Below are positions 35,764-44,830 of a stretch of 64,000 bases of DNA, piece by piece. Both the position numbers and the translations under genes were made by a program. Within the stretch, counting starts at the first letter, position 1; every line of letters begins with the position of its first letter. The DNA comes from Lysinibacillus sp. KCTC 33748 (lineage in GTDB: Bacteria; Bacillota; Bacilli; Bacillales_A; Planococcaceae). The notes below the pieces were generated by a model. The model had not been told where the DNA came from. It saw only the letters and a list, made by a program, of their open reading frames with translations, and did no database searches. The DNA lies in NCBI RefSeq assembly GCF_002237755.1, contig NZ_MWSJ01000011.1, forward strand, positions 1 through 64,000. The letters are read 5' to 3'.

Positions 35764-36069
35764 ATGAAATATTTATTGCAAGTTGATTTTACAATGGATG
35801 GGCCATTCGGTGAAGAAATGTCCGAGGCATTCGTTGATTTAGCGAAAAGTATTAATGAAGAGTCAGGTGTGATTTGGAAGATTTGGACTGAGAATGCAGC
35901 GGCTAAAGAAGCGGGTGGGATCTATTTATTTGAAACCAAAACAGATGCTGAACAATATTTAATTATGCATTCAGAACGGTTAACAAGTTTTGGTGTTACC
36001 GATATTCGTGGGAAGATCTTCGAAGTGAATGAAGCATTATCAACAATTAATCATGCACTAATTAAATAG
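35764..36069 (+). CDS. YdhR-like putative monooxygenase
   Basis: A 101-residue protein with the same length and layout as E. coli YdhR: LLQVDFTMDGPFGEEMSEAF at the N-terminus, VIWKIWTENAAAKEAGGIYLF in the middle, and the end KIFEVNEALSTINHA. YdhR folds as a dimeric ferredoxin-like (ABM) domain and is a putative monooxygenase of aromatic compounds. ATG 35764 has GGGGGT upstream; an in-frame ATG at 35749 is inside that ribosome site. Cotranscribed with the DsbA-like gene 34 nt upstream. Confidence 0.87.
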   Translation: MKYLLQVDFTMDGPFGEEMSEAFVDLAKSINEESGVIWKIWTENAAAKEAGGIYLFETKTDAEQYLIMHSERLTSFGVTDIRGKIFEVNEALSTINHALIK

Positions 36070-36114
36070 TTACCTAGGCTAAGTTTTATCAACTAAATAG
36101 TTTGGAATTGAAAA

Positions 36115-36151
36115 CATGGGATTGTAATTTAACAGTCCCATGTTCTTTTTT
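36115..36151 (+). terminator. terminator of the TetR-controlled pair
   Basis: CATGGGA and TCCCATG pair around a 14-nt loop and are followed by TTCTTTTTT. Confidence 0.82.
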
Positions 36152-36186
36152 GGGGCTAATAATAATTCTTTACTTGCAAAATTAGT

Positions 36187-36232
36187 ATAGTGTGTATATA
36201 TTGTATATAAAGTGTATATACATTATATTATA
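36187..36232. promoter_or_regulatory. probable YtrA-type operator/promoter region
   Basis: Overlapping TGTATATA repeats (GTGTATATATTGTATATAAA, then GTGTATATACATTATATTAT) contain the perfect palindrome TGTATATACA at 36212. Such sites are typical for GntR/YtrA-type autoregulators in front of ABC exporter genes. Confidence 0.5.
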
Positions 36233-36242
36233 GATCTTGAGA

Positions 36243-36340
36243 AATACGGATGGATTCTATTTGTTGGAAAAGTTCGTTCATTTCGCGAAAGAAACGGACA
36301 CTAAAGAAATGCTTACATTATTGTATACGGAGGATGAATG
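36243..36340 (+). pseudogene. GntR (YtrA-like) regulator, C-terminal remnant
   Basis: The frame that ends in the TGA at 36338-36340 reads TDGFYLLEKFVHFAKETDTK then EMLTLLYTEDE. This matches the dimerisation tail of YtrA-type GntR regulators that normally precede such ABC genes. The frame is closed by a stop near 36232, so the DNA-binding half is missing while the operator-like repeats remain. The ABC genes may therefore be uncontrolled here. Confidence 0.55.
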
Positions 36341-37198
36341 ATGGAAAATGTCATTGAATTACAGAATATTCATAAAGTCTTTAATGGATTTCAGGTAAAG
36401 GATTTTTCTATTAACGTTAAAAAGGGCTATGTAACTGGATTTATTGGGGGAAATGGTGCAGGTAAATCAACAACGATCAAGTTGATAATGAACTTATTAC
36501 AGCAAGATAGTGGTACTGTTTCATTATTTGGTATGAAATATAAGGGACATGGGAAAGAAATAAAAGAACGTATTGGTTTTGTCTATGATGAAAATGTCTT
36601 TTATGAAAATGTAACGTTAAAGGATATGAAAAAGATTATTAAACCCGCCTATAAAAACTGGGATGATAACACTTTTCAACATTATGTTGAAAAATTCGAA
36701 CTACCATTGAATAAAAATATGAAGAACTTTTCGAAGGGAATGAAGATGAAAGCTTCGTTAGCCATTGCTCTAGCTCATCATGCAGAATTAATTATTATGG
36801 ATGAGCCAACTGCTGGGCTCGATCCGATATTTCGAAGAGAGTTACTAAACATTTTGCATGAGTTAATGCAGGATGGTGAAAAAACAATTTTCTTTTCAAC
36901 ACATATTACAACAGATTTAGATCGTATTGCGGATTATATTACCTTTATTCATAACGGAGAACATATTTTCACGAAAGAATTTTATAAAATTGAAGAGGAA
37001 TATGCCCTTGTCAAAGGGAAGTTAGATTTATTGGATATAGAAACGGAACAAGAGTTTATTTCGATTAGAAAAACGAATGCAGGCTTTGAAGCATTAACAG
37101 CTGATAAAAATCGTGTGGCAAACATATTTGGGGATTCTGTGATTGTGGAAAAACCAACGCTTGAAGATATTATGTATTATACGAAGAAAGGGTGGTAA
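36341..37198 (+). CDS. ABC transporter ATP-binding protein (YtrB/BcrA-like)
   Basis: A 285-residue ABC-2 type ATPase. Walker A GGNGAGKST (about 37-45), signature FSKGMKMKAS (about 130-139), Walker B LIIMDEPTAGLDP (about 151-163) and H-loop STHI are present. C-terminal residues after 215 form the regulatory extension found in exporter ATPases of the YtrB group. ATG 36341 is preferred over 36338 because GGAGG is 7 nt upstream. It pairs with the permease that starts 4 nt after its stop. Confidence 0.9.
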   Translation: MENVIELQNIHKVFNGFQVKDFSINVKKGYVTGFIGGNGAGKSTTIKLIMNLLQQDSGTVSLFGMKYKGHGKEIKERIGFVYDENVFYENVTLKDMKKIIKPAYKNWDDNTFQHYVEKFELPLNKNMKNFSKGMKMKASLAIALAHHAELIIMDEPTAGLDPIFRRELLNILHELMQDGEKTIFFSTHITTDLDRIADYITFIHNGEHIFTKEFYKIEEEYALVKGKLDLLDIETEQEFISIRKTNAGFEALTADKNRVANIFGDSVIVEKPTLEDIMYYTKKGW

Positions 37199-37202
37199 CT
37201 GT

Positions 37203-37817
37203 ATGTTTAACCTTATATTTAAGGATATTTTAATACAAAAGAAAGTATTCTTAATTTACATTGCTACTATAATAATTTACTTATTGATAGATGTTTCTCC
37301 AATTCCTATTGCAGTTGTATGTAGTCTAACCTTTATTAATATGGCTTTGTCTTATGATGAAAAAGATAACGCTAATATGCTGCTCAATTCGCTTCCATAT
37401 ACGAGAAGGGAAATTGTTTCTTCAAGGTATGTAGGTGTATTAATATTTACATCACTATTTATAATGCTTACTTACGGAGGGAGTTTCCTGTTAAATGGAA
37501 AAGAAACACCGTTTTCGTGGAAAGCAATACTGCTAATTATCGGTATTGTCATGGTCGCTATTTCACTCTTGCTCCCAGTGTTTTATAAATTTAAAAGGCA
37601 ATATTTAATGCTTGCTGCAGGTGCTTTATTTGGCATCTATCTAGCAACGATTAAGCTTTTAATCCCTAATTTAAATGAAACATTAAGGGAATTGACACGA
37701 AAGTTCCTAGCTTTACAAGAAACGCAAATGTATCTTGTAGCTATCCTTACAATTGCTATATTGTATATTGGGTCATGGCTACTATCTATTCGTATATATG
37801 AGAAAAAAGCTTTTTAA
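37203..37817 (+). CDS. ABC-2 type transporter permease
   Basis: A 204-residue membrane protein with six predicted helices, partner of the preceding ATPase. The segment MALSYDEKDNANMLLNSLPY followed by TRREIVSSRY is the ABC-2 permease signature near the ATPase-contact loop. ATG 37203 with AAAGGGTGG 8 nt upstream lies 4 nt after the ATPase stop. The substrate is unknown; relatives in ytr-type operons respond to cell-wall antibiotics. Confidence 0.86.
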   Translation: MFNLIFKDILIQKKVFLIYIATIIIYLLIDVSPIPIAVVCSLTFINMALSYDEKDNANMLLNSLPYTRREIVSSRYVGVLIFTSLFIMLTYGGSFLLNGKETPFSWKAILLIIGIVMVAISLLLPVFYKFKRQYLMLAAGALFGIYLATIKLLIPNLNETLRELTRKFLALQETQMYLVAILTIAILYIGSWLLSIRIYEKKAF

Positions 37818-37934
37818 AGCGGTTTTCTTATAAGCTCCAACCAAAAAACAGCTTCATCCTAATTGGTTAGCTATTAATTAAGTGTAGTTCTGCAAACACT
37901 TCTAATGAAATGTTTTTAAAGGAGGAGGATAATT

Positions 37935-38204
37935 ATGGGCAAGTCTATTGTAAAAGCTCTTATTTCTACATTAGTGACCTTACTTGGAATTTTTATTGTT
38001 TTTTGGTTATTGGATAAAATTGAAGCTGGTGTAAGGGGAACGGACAATCTATTTAGCACTTTAGATAATGTAGGCATTTCATTTATAAATGTATACAATT
38101 TAGAAGCTTATAATATCGGTGCGAGTATTGCTGTAATTATCTCTGTATTACATTTAATTGTTGTTGTAGCTAGTGAGAAAGTTAAAAAAGCTAATGAAAA
38201 ATAA
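37935..38204 (+). CDS. small two-helix membrane protein, unknown function
   Basis: An 89-residue protein with two membrane helices (about 8-27 and 58-79) separated by a soluble loop, and a lysine-rich tail (EKVKKANEK). The ATG has GGAGGAGG 7 nt upstream, so it is well translated. It follows the ABC genes by 117 nt and may be part of the same transcript, but no family is recognised. Confidence 0.72.
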   Translation: MGKSIVKALISTLVTLLGIFIVFWLLDKIEAGVRGTDNLFSTLDNVGISFINVYNLEAYNIGASIAVIISVLHLIVVVASEKVKKANEK

Positions 38205-38236
38205 CTTGATCCGATTAGACCAAGTTATTTATATAT
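38201..38236. terminator. terminator after the small membrane protein gene
   Basis: AATAACTTG pairs with CAAGTTATT (loop ATCCGATTAGAC), with AT-rich tails in both directions. Confidence 0.65.
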
Positions 38237-38324
38237 GATAGTTCATGAAGTGTAGCTAGGAGGGGCATCCACTAAGCAAAGGGATGGTTAGTATAGCTTG
38301 CTGGATTTTTACGGTCACTAGATA

Positions 38325-39959
38325 TTACTGTGTACGTTTAAAAACTAGTTTCCATATAATTAAATTCGTGATAATAAGCACAATTAGATAAATAATTGAC
38401 CCAAAGGAAATCTGACTAGCTATTAAATAGTGTAGCCCCGCCAGCATACCTAATGGAATTAACAACAAAAGAGTTTTCCAACTCTGGGCATCGCCAACTT
38501 CATTATAAGGCTTTGTGAAAGGAATCTTGCTTCCCATTCCGAGGTAACAAATGACTGTGTACATGCAGCTTGCTACTAAAACAGTCAGTAAATCAGGGAT
38601 AATTCTCGTACCATAAATGAAGCAGAAAATGATGCTCAGAACAATATACAATGGAATATACAATTTAATCAAAAATGCTTTTAAGCTACCTTTTTTTAAG
38701 TTTGTATAATCTTTCATTGGAAAGACTTTATAGATCCAAGCGGCTTTATATTTGCCGGAATGCCCAAGCAAAAGCACAGCTGTCGGAATAATTAGCATGC
38801 TGAAATAAATGTTTAAATAGCCCATGCTAACGGAATAATCAATAGCTTCGTTCCTTGAAAAAGAAAACATAAAAATAAATGGAATGACAAATGAAAATCC
38901 TAAAGATGGATATACTTTCAGTTTAAACTCTCGCTCCTGTTTCATCATAAGGGAGGCGAAGCGGTAAAAAGCTCTTTCTTCATTTGTTCTACAAATGATT
39001 GTTAACAAAATCGTCTTAAGTCGATTGTTCTTTTCTTTTCTCGATTTGCTAGTGTTTAATAGTTTTTGCAGATTACGTTCAAAGGTTGGAATTAGCTTTA
39101 GGTAAAGCCATATTGAAATGATCGGCATGACGACAGCTAAAATACTAAAGATCACTGTAAATAAAGAGACGTCACCGTTTAGCAGTAATTCATAAGGAGC
39201 GGCAAACCACATAGGAATGAGAAAAACACTCCACCAATGAAATGTTACGACCATATCAAAATTGACGAATTCAAAGGATCTAATAAGAACTTGATAGCCA
39301 ATCATCAGCATTAAGGATAAGCCGATTTGTACATAATTGATGACATCTTTCAGCTTTTCTCCATCAAAGAATCTTAAAATAGCAATATATAAAACAGCAG
39401 TTAATACGACAATAAAAATATTAATTAAAACTAGTAAGAGCAACGTTAAAATAAAGAATACAATTCCTTGCCTAAATAGGCCAACGACTAAGGAGATGGC
39501 AGTAAAAGCAATCGTTAAATACGTCAAGTAGATGAAAATATGCATAAATTTGGCCGCATTGACCGTCCTAGCAGAGATAGGCTTGGTCGAGAGAATGCTT
39601 CTGTCCCGTACATCCAAAAGTACGGAAGAAAAATCAGAAATCAATGTTGTCATGATGATAAAAATAATCATGGCATAAGCAATACTCATCTGGAAAAGAT
39701 AGTTTTGACCAAATCCCATAAAAGGAATTAACATAAGCCCAAATAATACATAAATCCATAAAGATTTGATGTAGCCGTATTTTTGCTCTTCTTTGTTTTT
39801 ATTTGATGCTTGGTTAAATATTGTCGGTACTTTGCGCTCATCCATTGTTAGTTTTATATGGAGAATCTTTCTCATGATGTCGTAATCGATGCCCATTCTC
39901 ACAAAGATAAATTGAATTTTATCAAGCAATTGTAGGATTTTAAAATCTTTCATGTTCAT
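38325..39959 (-). CDS. large ABC transporter permease
   Basis: A 544-residue membrane protein with about twelve predicted helices in two blocks separated by a cytoplasmic loop (about 300-330, rich in Lys/Arg). It overlaps the stop codon of the upstream ATPase by 4 nt (ATGA), which implies coupled translation and a shared exporter. It resembles large Firmicute ABC-2 permeases of unknown substrate. A second ATG six nt inside (39953) is also possible. Confidence 0.83.
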   Translation of the reverse strand: MNMKDFKILQLLDKIQFIFVRMGIDYDIMRKILHIKLTMDERKVPTIFNQASNKNKEEQKYGYIKSLWIYVLFGLMLIPFMGFGQNYLFQMSIAYAMIIFIIMTTLISDFSSVLLDVRDRSILSTKPISARTVNAAKFMHIFIYLTYLTIAFTAISLVVGLFRQGIVFFILTLLLLVLINIFIVVLTAVLYIAILRFFDGEKLKDVINYVQIGLSLMLMIGYQVLIRSFEFVNFDMVVTFHWWSVFLIPMWFAAPYELLLNGDVSLFTVIFSILAVVMPIISIWLYLKLIPTFERNLQKLLNTSKSRKEKNNRLKTILLTIICRTNEERAFYRFASLMMKQEREFKLKVYPSLGFSFVIPFIFMFSFSRNEAIDYSVSMGYLNIYFSMLIIPTAVLLLGHSGKYKAAWIYKVFPMKDYTNLKKGSLKAFLIKLYIPLYIVLSIIFCFIYGTRIIPDLLTVLVASCMYTVICYLGMGSKIPFTKPYNEVGDAQSWKTLLLLIPLGMLAGLHYLIASQISFGSIIYLIVLIITNLIIWKLVFKRTQ

Positions 39960-40732
39960 ACCTCTTGTACAATAGAAACGAATTTCTCGCCAATTTCCTG
40001 ATGATCATGGAAGCCTGTCAATTGGTTGAAAATTCTTTCCAGAGTTCCTTCAGTATTGTCTGCCTGTAGTTGGGCAAATGTCCCGTCGGCAGCAATTTTC
40101 CCATCATTCAACAAAATGATACGACTACTGATTTTTTCGACAACATCCATGATATGAGAGGAATAAAATATTGTTTTTCCTTGGGCAGCCAGTTGAGTCA
40201 AAATTTCTTTGAAAATCATCACACTATTTGCATCTAACCCATTGATTGGCTCATCTAAAAATAACAAGTCGGGATTATGTATAAGGCTAGCGATAATTAA
40301 TAGCTTTTGCCGCATCCCTTTTGAATAAGAAGATATTCTGGAATGATACGCTTCTCCAACACCGAACAATTCCATTAAGGATTTTGATTTATCAGCAGCC
40401 ACCTCTAATTCAAGACCATAAAGCTGCCCGATGAAGGTTAAATACTCATACCCCGTTAAATTATCGTAAACGTCTGCTATTTCCGGTACATAGCCAATTC
40501 TTCGTTTATATTCAAGGCTGTCTTTGCCGATATTCTCTCCGAAAAGCTTAATGTCTCCACCGTAATCGCCTTCAATTCCTAAAATGATTTTGACAGTCGT
40601 ACTTTTACCAGCACCGTTCGGGCCGATATAGCCAATGATTTCACCCCTCGAGACGTGCAAGTCGATTCCTTTTAATATTTCCTTGCTACCATAACTTTTC
40701 GTCAAATTTGTAATCGTTAAGATTTCTTCCAT
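39956..40732 (-). CDS. ABC transporter ATP-binding protein
   Basis: A 258-residue ATPase. Walker A GPNGAGKST (about 36-44), signature YSKGMRQKLL (about 134-143), Walker B LLFLDEPINGLD (about 154-165) and H-loop SSHI are conserved. Together with the large permease it forms a two-gene export module separate from the one at 36341-37817 on the other strand. The ATG has AAGGAG upstream. Confidence 0.91.
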   Translation of the reverse strand: MEEILTITNLTKSYGSKEILKGIDLHVSRGEIIGYIGPNGAGKSTTVKIILGIEGDYGGDIKLFGENIGKDSLEYKRRIGYVPEIADVYDNLTGYEYLTFIGQLYGLELEVAADKSKSLMELFGVGEAYHSRISSYSKGMRQKLLIIASLIHNPDLLFLDEPINGLDANSVMIFKEILTQLAAQGKTIFYSSHIMDVVEKISSRIILLNDGKIAADGTFAQLQADNTEGTLERIFNQLTGFHDHQEIGEKFVSIVQEV

Positions 40733-41174
40733 GTTGTAACTCCTTTCTGTTTTTCACTTTATCTTATGTTCAGTGTAATTGATTTAGAGAAAATATCCAT
40801 AAATATAATATAACATTTAAAAGTGGGTAAATATTCCTCTTCGGAAATGAAGTGGGTTCTTTAGAGGACTGTTAAAAAAGAACTGTATATCAAAATGATT
40901 ACTTATTCCCAGGAGACGAGTAAGATTAGTGCTTTAAGATACTATATGAAGTTATGAATATTTTCGAAGTGTTCAATTAGAATTTATTAAATATACAACG
41001 ATTCATGTTCAAGAAAAAAAATAATAAATAGAATATAATAGGTGCAATTCTTCATGTTGAAGGATTGCATTCTTTTGAGGTTGGAACCATACCACTCGGA
41101 TGGGAAAATACATATACTGTGGACCTTTTGAGTTAGATACGGTTATGCAAAAATAAAGCAAGGAGGTCAAGGAA
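40733..41174. other. intergenic region before the MocR-type regulator
   Basis: No gene visible. A hairpin TGCAATTCTTCA/TGAAGGATTGCA with a T-rich tail lies at 41043-41076. MocR regulators usually bind direct repeats near their target start; none is obvious by eye here. Confidence 0.4.
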
Positions 41175-42623
41175 ATGTTTAATGATTTTAAGCTTATCGA
41201 TGATCGTCCGGTTTATATTCAGTTAAAAGATTATTTGAAGGAAAAGATTATGAAGGGACACTTGCTGGAGCATCAGAAGCTTCCATCAACCCGTGAACTA
41301 AGTAAATTATTATTGGTCAGTAGAAATACGGTACTGAATGCATATGCAGATTTAGAGCAAGAGAGCATTATTTATGCGATAAAAGGAAAAGGAAACTTTG
41401 TAGGGAAGGTCACAACATTGAAAGCACCCTCCATCGAGCTTAAATGGAAGGAAAGGCTTAATAAAGCTACCTTATTAGCTGATGAATTAGATTTAATGAA
41501 GCAAGATATTCACTGGGAAAAAGGCATGATTTCCTTTAATAGCATCGCCCCCGAAGAAAAGCTTTTTGATGTTGAAAATTTTAAAAGATCCTTTCTGACT
41601 CGAATGTCCCTTGAAGGTGATATCGTTTTGAATTACGGGTACGCAAAGGGTTATAAACCGTTAATCGAGTACCTTCTTCACTATATGGAAATGAAGGGCG
41701 TAGATATTTCCAATAAGGATATTTTGATTACGAATGGCTTTACCGAGGGATTGGATATTTTATTATCTTCCTTAGCGAAAAAATCTGGATGTGTTATTTG
41801 CGAAAATCCTACTCATCATGCAGCATTAAAGCTTTTTCGCTTACATGGATTTGAGATCCACGGAATCGACATGAAGGATGACGGTATCGATATTGAACAA
41901 GTTGAGAAAAGCTTGTCGGAAAAGGAATTTGATTTTGCCTACTTAATCCCGTCTTATCATAACCCGACAGGCATTGTTACATCCTCTGAAAAAAGAGCTG
42001 AAATTATTAGGCTTTTTTCACAATATCAAATTCCGATTGTAGAGGATGGCTTTAATGAAGAATTACGTTATTCAGGCTCGCATTTAGCACCGTTAATGAC
42101 TTTTATCGGTGAGGGCAATAATGTTATTTATATCAGTAGCTTTTCTAAAATTCTTTTTCCTGGCTTACGTGTTGGATGGATATTAGCAGATAAGGAGCTC
42201 ATCAACTGTTTGGAAAGTATGAAAAGAGCCCGTACTATTCATACATCGACACTAGATCAGGCTGTACTTTATCAATATTTACAGGATGGCTATTTTGAAA
42301 AATATTTAAAAAAGTCTAAGTTCGTGTATAAGAAAAAATATGAATTAGCCCGTCAAGCATGCCATCAATACATCTCCTTTAAGAGAATGACAGGAGATGG
42401 TGGACTGCATCTCTTTATTGAGCTTGAAGAAGGAATGAATGCTCGTACATTATTGGGAAAGTGCTATCAAAGGGGAGTTGTTTTTTATCCTGGAGATGTT
42501 TTTTACAGTAATGGCGAAGGAAGTAACACATTTCGCTTAGGATTTTCCCGGCTAACAGAAGAGGATATTGTGCGGGGTATTAAGATCATTGGAGATACCT
42601 TGAAAAATGAAATGGGGAGTTGA
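41175..42623 (+). CDS. MocR-family regulator (GntR-aminotransferase fusion), DdlR-like
   Basis: A 482-residue PLP-dependent transcription factor. The N-terminal winged helix-turn-helix (about 10-80) contains KLPSTRELSKLLLVSRNTVL; the rest is an aspartate-aminotransferase fold with SYHNPTG (about 257-263) and the PLP-lysine segment SSFSKILFPGLRVGW (about 316-330). The gene ends 4 nt before a D-alanine--D-alanine ligase gene. In Brevibacillus brevis a MocR protein named DdlR activates the adjacent ddl gene, so the same role is likely here. GGAGG precedes the ATG. Confidence 0.9.
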   Translation: MFNDFKLIDDRPVYIQLKDYLKEKIMKGHLLEHQKLPSTRELSKLLLVSRNTVLNAYADLEQESIIYAIKGKGNFVGKVTTLKAPSIELKWKERLNKATLLADELDLMKQDIHWEKGMISFNSIAPEEKLFDVENFKRSFLTRMSLEGDIVLNYGYAKGYKPLIEYLLHYMEMKGVDISNKDILITNGFTEGLDILLSSLAKKSGCVICENPTHHAALKLFRLHGFEIHGIDMKDDGIDIEQVEKSLSEKEFDFAYLIPSYHNPTGIVTSSEKRAEIIRLFSQYQIPIVEDGFNEELRYSGSHLAPLMTFIGEGNNVIYISSFSKILFPGLRVGWILADKELINCLESMKRARTIHTSTLDQAVLYQYLQDGYFEKYLKKSKFVYKKKYELARQACHQYISFKRMTGDGGLHLFIELEEGMNARTLLGKCYQRGVVFYPGDVFYSNGEGSNTFRLGFSRLTEEDIVRGIKIIGDTLKNEMGS

Positions 42624-42627
42624 AAAT

Positions 42628-43530
42628 ATGAAGGTTGGCGTTATTATGGGAGGCGTTTCCTCTGAAAAGCAGGTCTCTATTATGACAGGGGAGGAAATGA
42701 TTGCTCATTTAGATAAGAGTAAATATGAAGTTGTAGCAATTGAATTACATGATAAAAAAGAGCTTATAGAAAAGGTGAAAAATCTCGATATTGCCCTGCT
42801 AGCGCTTCACGGGAAATTTGGAGAAGATGGAACGATTCAAGGTGTGCTAGAAACGTTAGGTGTTCCATATACCGGAAGTGGGATGCTATCTAGCGGTATT
42901 TGTATGGATAAAAATATATCGAAAAAAATTTTGCGTTATGAAGGAATTGAAACTCCAAATTGGCTTCATCTTTCGAATATTGAGGAGCTTCAGTGGGATG
43001 AGTTAGACAAAATGGGCTATCCGTTAGTAGTAAAACCTAATTCGGGTGGCTCCAGTGTAGGGGTAAAAATAGTTTATGATAAAGATTCTTTACTCACTTC
43101 GGTTGAGGACGTATTCAAATGGGATGCTGAAATCATTATTGAAAAATATATAAAGGGTGAAGAAATAACATGCTCTATTATAGATGGCAAGCTTTTACCG
43201 ATTATTTCGATTCGCCATACAGCAACATTTTTTGATTACAAGGCGAAATACGAAGATGCCGCAACGATCGAGGAGGTTGTAGAACTTCCGTCTGCCATAC
43301 ATGACCGAGTTGCGAAAGCTGCAAAGGCCAGTTATGACGCATTAAAATGTAGTGTTTATGCCAGAATTGATATGATGCTCAAGGATGGAATCCCATATGT
43401 CATGGAGGTAAACACATTGCCAGGAATGACAAAAAACAGCTTACTGCCAAAAAGCGCATCCTCGGCAGGAATGTCTTATACACAACTTTTAGATACGATT
43501 ATTGAAACTTCCTTACAGGTAAGAGAATAA
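42628..43530 (+). CDS. ddl: D-alanine--D-alanine ligase
   Basis: A 300-residue ATP-grasp ligase that makes the D-Ala-D-Ala dipeptide for peptidoglycan. N-terminal GGVSSEKQVS (about 9-18), LALHGKFGEDGTIQG (about 58-72), ATP-binding PNSGGSSVGV (about 137-146), specificity segment FFDYKAKY (about 200-207, Tyr as in D-Ala:D-Ala ligases) and metal-binding EVNTLPGMT (about 259-267) are present. It starts 4 nt after the MocR gene with its GGGGAG ribosome site inside that gene, so both are cotranscribed. No vancomycin-type van genes are nearby. Confidence 0.93.
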   Translation: MKVGVIMGGVSSEKQVSIMTGEEMIAHLDKSKYEVVAIELHDKKELIEKVKNLDIALLALHGKFGEDGTIQGVLETLGVPYTGSGMLSSGICMDKNISKKILRYEGIETPNWLHLSNIEELQWDELDKMGYPLVVKPNSGGSSVGVKIVYDKDSLLTSVEDVFKWDAEIIIEKYIKGEEITCSIIDGKLLPIISIRHTATFFDYKAKYEDAATIEEVVELPSAIHDRVAKAAKASYDALKCSVYARIDMMLKDGIPYVMEVNTLPGMTKNSLLPKSASSAGMSYTQLLDTIIETSLQVRE

Positions 43531-43556
43531 AGGGTTCAGCTAAGCATGAATAGCGC

Positions 43557-43615
43557 TAAAAAACACCTTTAATGTTGAGAGGGGATTAAACCCATTTTCA
43601 ACAAAAGGTGTTTTC
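43557..43615. terminator. terminator between ddl and the YitT-family gene
   Basis: AAAAACACCTTT pairs with AAAGGTGTTTT, with a second GTTGA/TCAAC stem inside; T tail on the plus strand, A run on the other side. Confidence 0.8.
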
Positions 43616-43627
43616 TCAGTTATCTTA

Positions 43628-44467
43628 TTAAGCCTTAGATAATTCAATAAATCCATGTCCAAAGACATCTCGTACATCATGAATGGCAATAAAGGCATCC
43701 TTGTCTATTTCTTTGACGATTTTCTTCAGCTTTACAACTTCTTGTTTACTAATGACAATATACAGAATTTCTTTTTGCTCTTTCGTATAATAGCCATGAC
43801 CTGAAAGGACCGTCACGCCTCGATTCATAAAACCATTTACATGACTGGCAATCTCTTCAGGTTTTTTCGAAATGATCGTAACAGCTTTTTTAGGATTCAC
43901 ACCTTCAATAACAAACTCCATTACCTTTGTTCCGACATAAAGCATAATAATAGTAAGCATTAATGCTTCTGCCCCAATAATAAAATAAGATGAAAAAGCA
44001 ACGATTAAATCAAAAAACAATAAACCGTAACTAATACTCCAGCCTAAATATTTATTGGTCATTCTAGCTAAGATTGTTGAACCTGCTGTTGTTCCACCAA
44101 CTCTTATAATTAAGCCTATACCAACTCCAGCGAACACCCCGCCAAAAATAGTATTCACGATAATTTCATTTGAAGAAATTGACCACGATTCTGTTAAATG
44201 TAAAAAGAGTGAATGGAGGGACACGGCAATAATTGTATAAATAGTCGTTTGTCTACTTAAAAATTTATAACCAACTGCTAATAAAGCTGCGTTTAACACA
44301 AGGCTCACAATACTAGGCGACCATCCGAACAAATAATAGGCAATGATTGTTACACCTGTAACGCCACCTTCACCTAAATCATTAGGTATAACAAATAAGT
44401 TTACAGCTAGTGCAAAAAGCAGCGCTCCGACCGTAATCATTAATAAATCCATACTGAACTTCTTCAT
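43628..44467 (-). CDS. YitT family membrane protein
   Basis: A 279-residue protein with five to six membrane helices (about 8-190, DUF161) containing GEGGVTGVTIIAYYLFGWSP and GVGIGLIIRVGGTTAGSTILA, followed by a soluble DUF2179 domain (about 195-275) with the ISKKPEEIASHVNGF segment. Function is not established; some relatives affect protein secretion or metabolite transport. ATG 44467 has GGTGGTG 6 nt upstream; the in-frame ATG at 44506 has no ribosome site. Confidence 0.88.
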   Translation of the reverse strand: MKKFSMDLLMITVGALLFALAVNLFVIPNDLGEGGVTGVTIIAYYLFGWSPSIVSLVLNAALLAVGYKFLSRQTTIYTIIAVSLHSLFLHLTESWSISSNEIIVNTIFGGVFAGVGIGLIIRVGGTTAGSTILARMTNKYLGWSISYGLLFFDLIVAFSSYFIIGAEALMLTIIMLYVGTKVMEFVIEGVNPKKAVTIISKKPEEIASHVNGFMNRGVTVLSGHGYYTKEQKEILYIVISKQEVVKLKKIVKEIDKDAFIAIHDVRDVFGHGFIELSKA

Positions 44468-44830
44468 ATATACACCACCAAACAAATTGATTATTCCTAA
44501 ATACATACTATATCAAGTTCTAGTCAAATTATATACTTTTTGGAATGTTCGTTTTTGATAAATCTATAATTGATAGTATGTCCTTTATCGGTGAGAACAT
44601 TGAAAAATATATGAGCGTAGAAAGAATTGTTAACGGCAACGTTAGATTTTATTGAATATATTGGTATATCTTTAAAATGTTTTCTGGAAAGGGAGGATAA
44701 GTTACACTACTAGTGAGGGACATGCTATTTTCATCTCTGCGTGATCGGGGGAATCGTATGAGAACAAGTGTTGAAAGCAACATAACAAATTCGGCAGTGA
44801 AGATAGAATATTAATAATGGAGGTATTAAT
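44468..44830. other. intergenic region before the class A serine hydrolase
   Basis: About 360 nt without a clear gene. A very short frame (44758-44814, 18 codons after GGGGG) lies just before the hydrolase and may be chance. No riboswitch or promoter was assigned. Confidence 0.35.

Noticed and set aside
44758..44814. 18-codon frame upstream of the class A serine hydrolase
   Set aside because: Too short, no family, and equally likely by chance; mentioned only in the intergenic entry.
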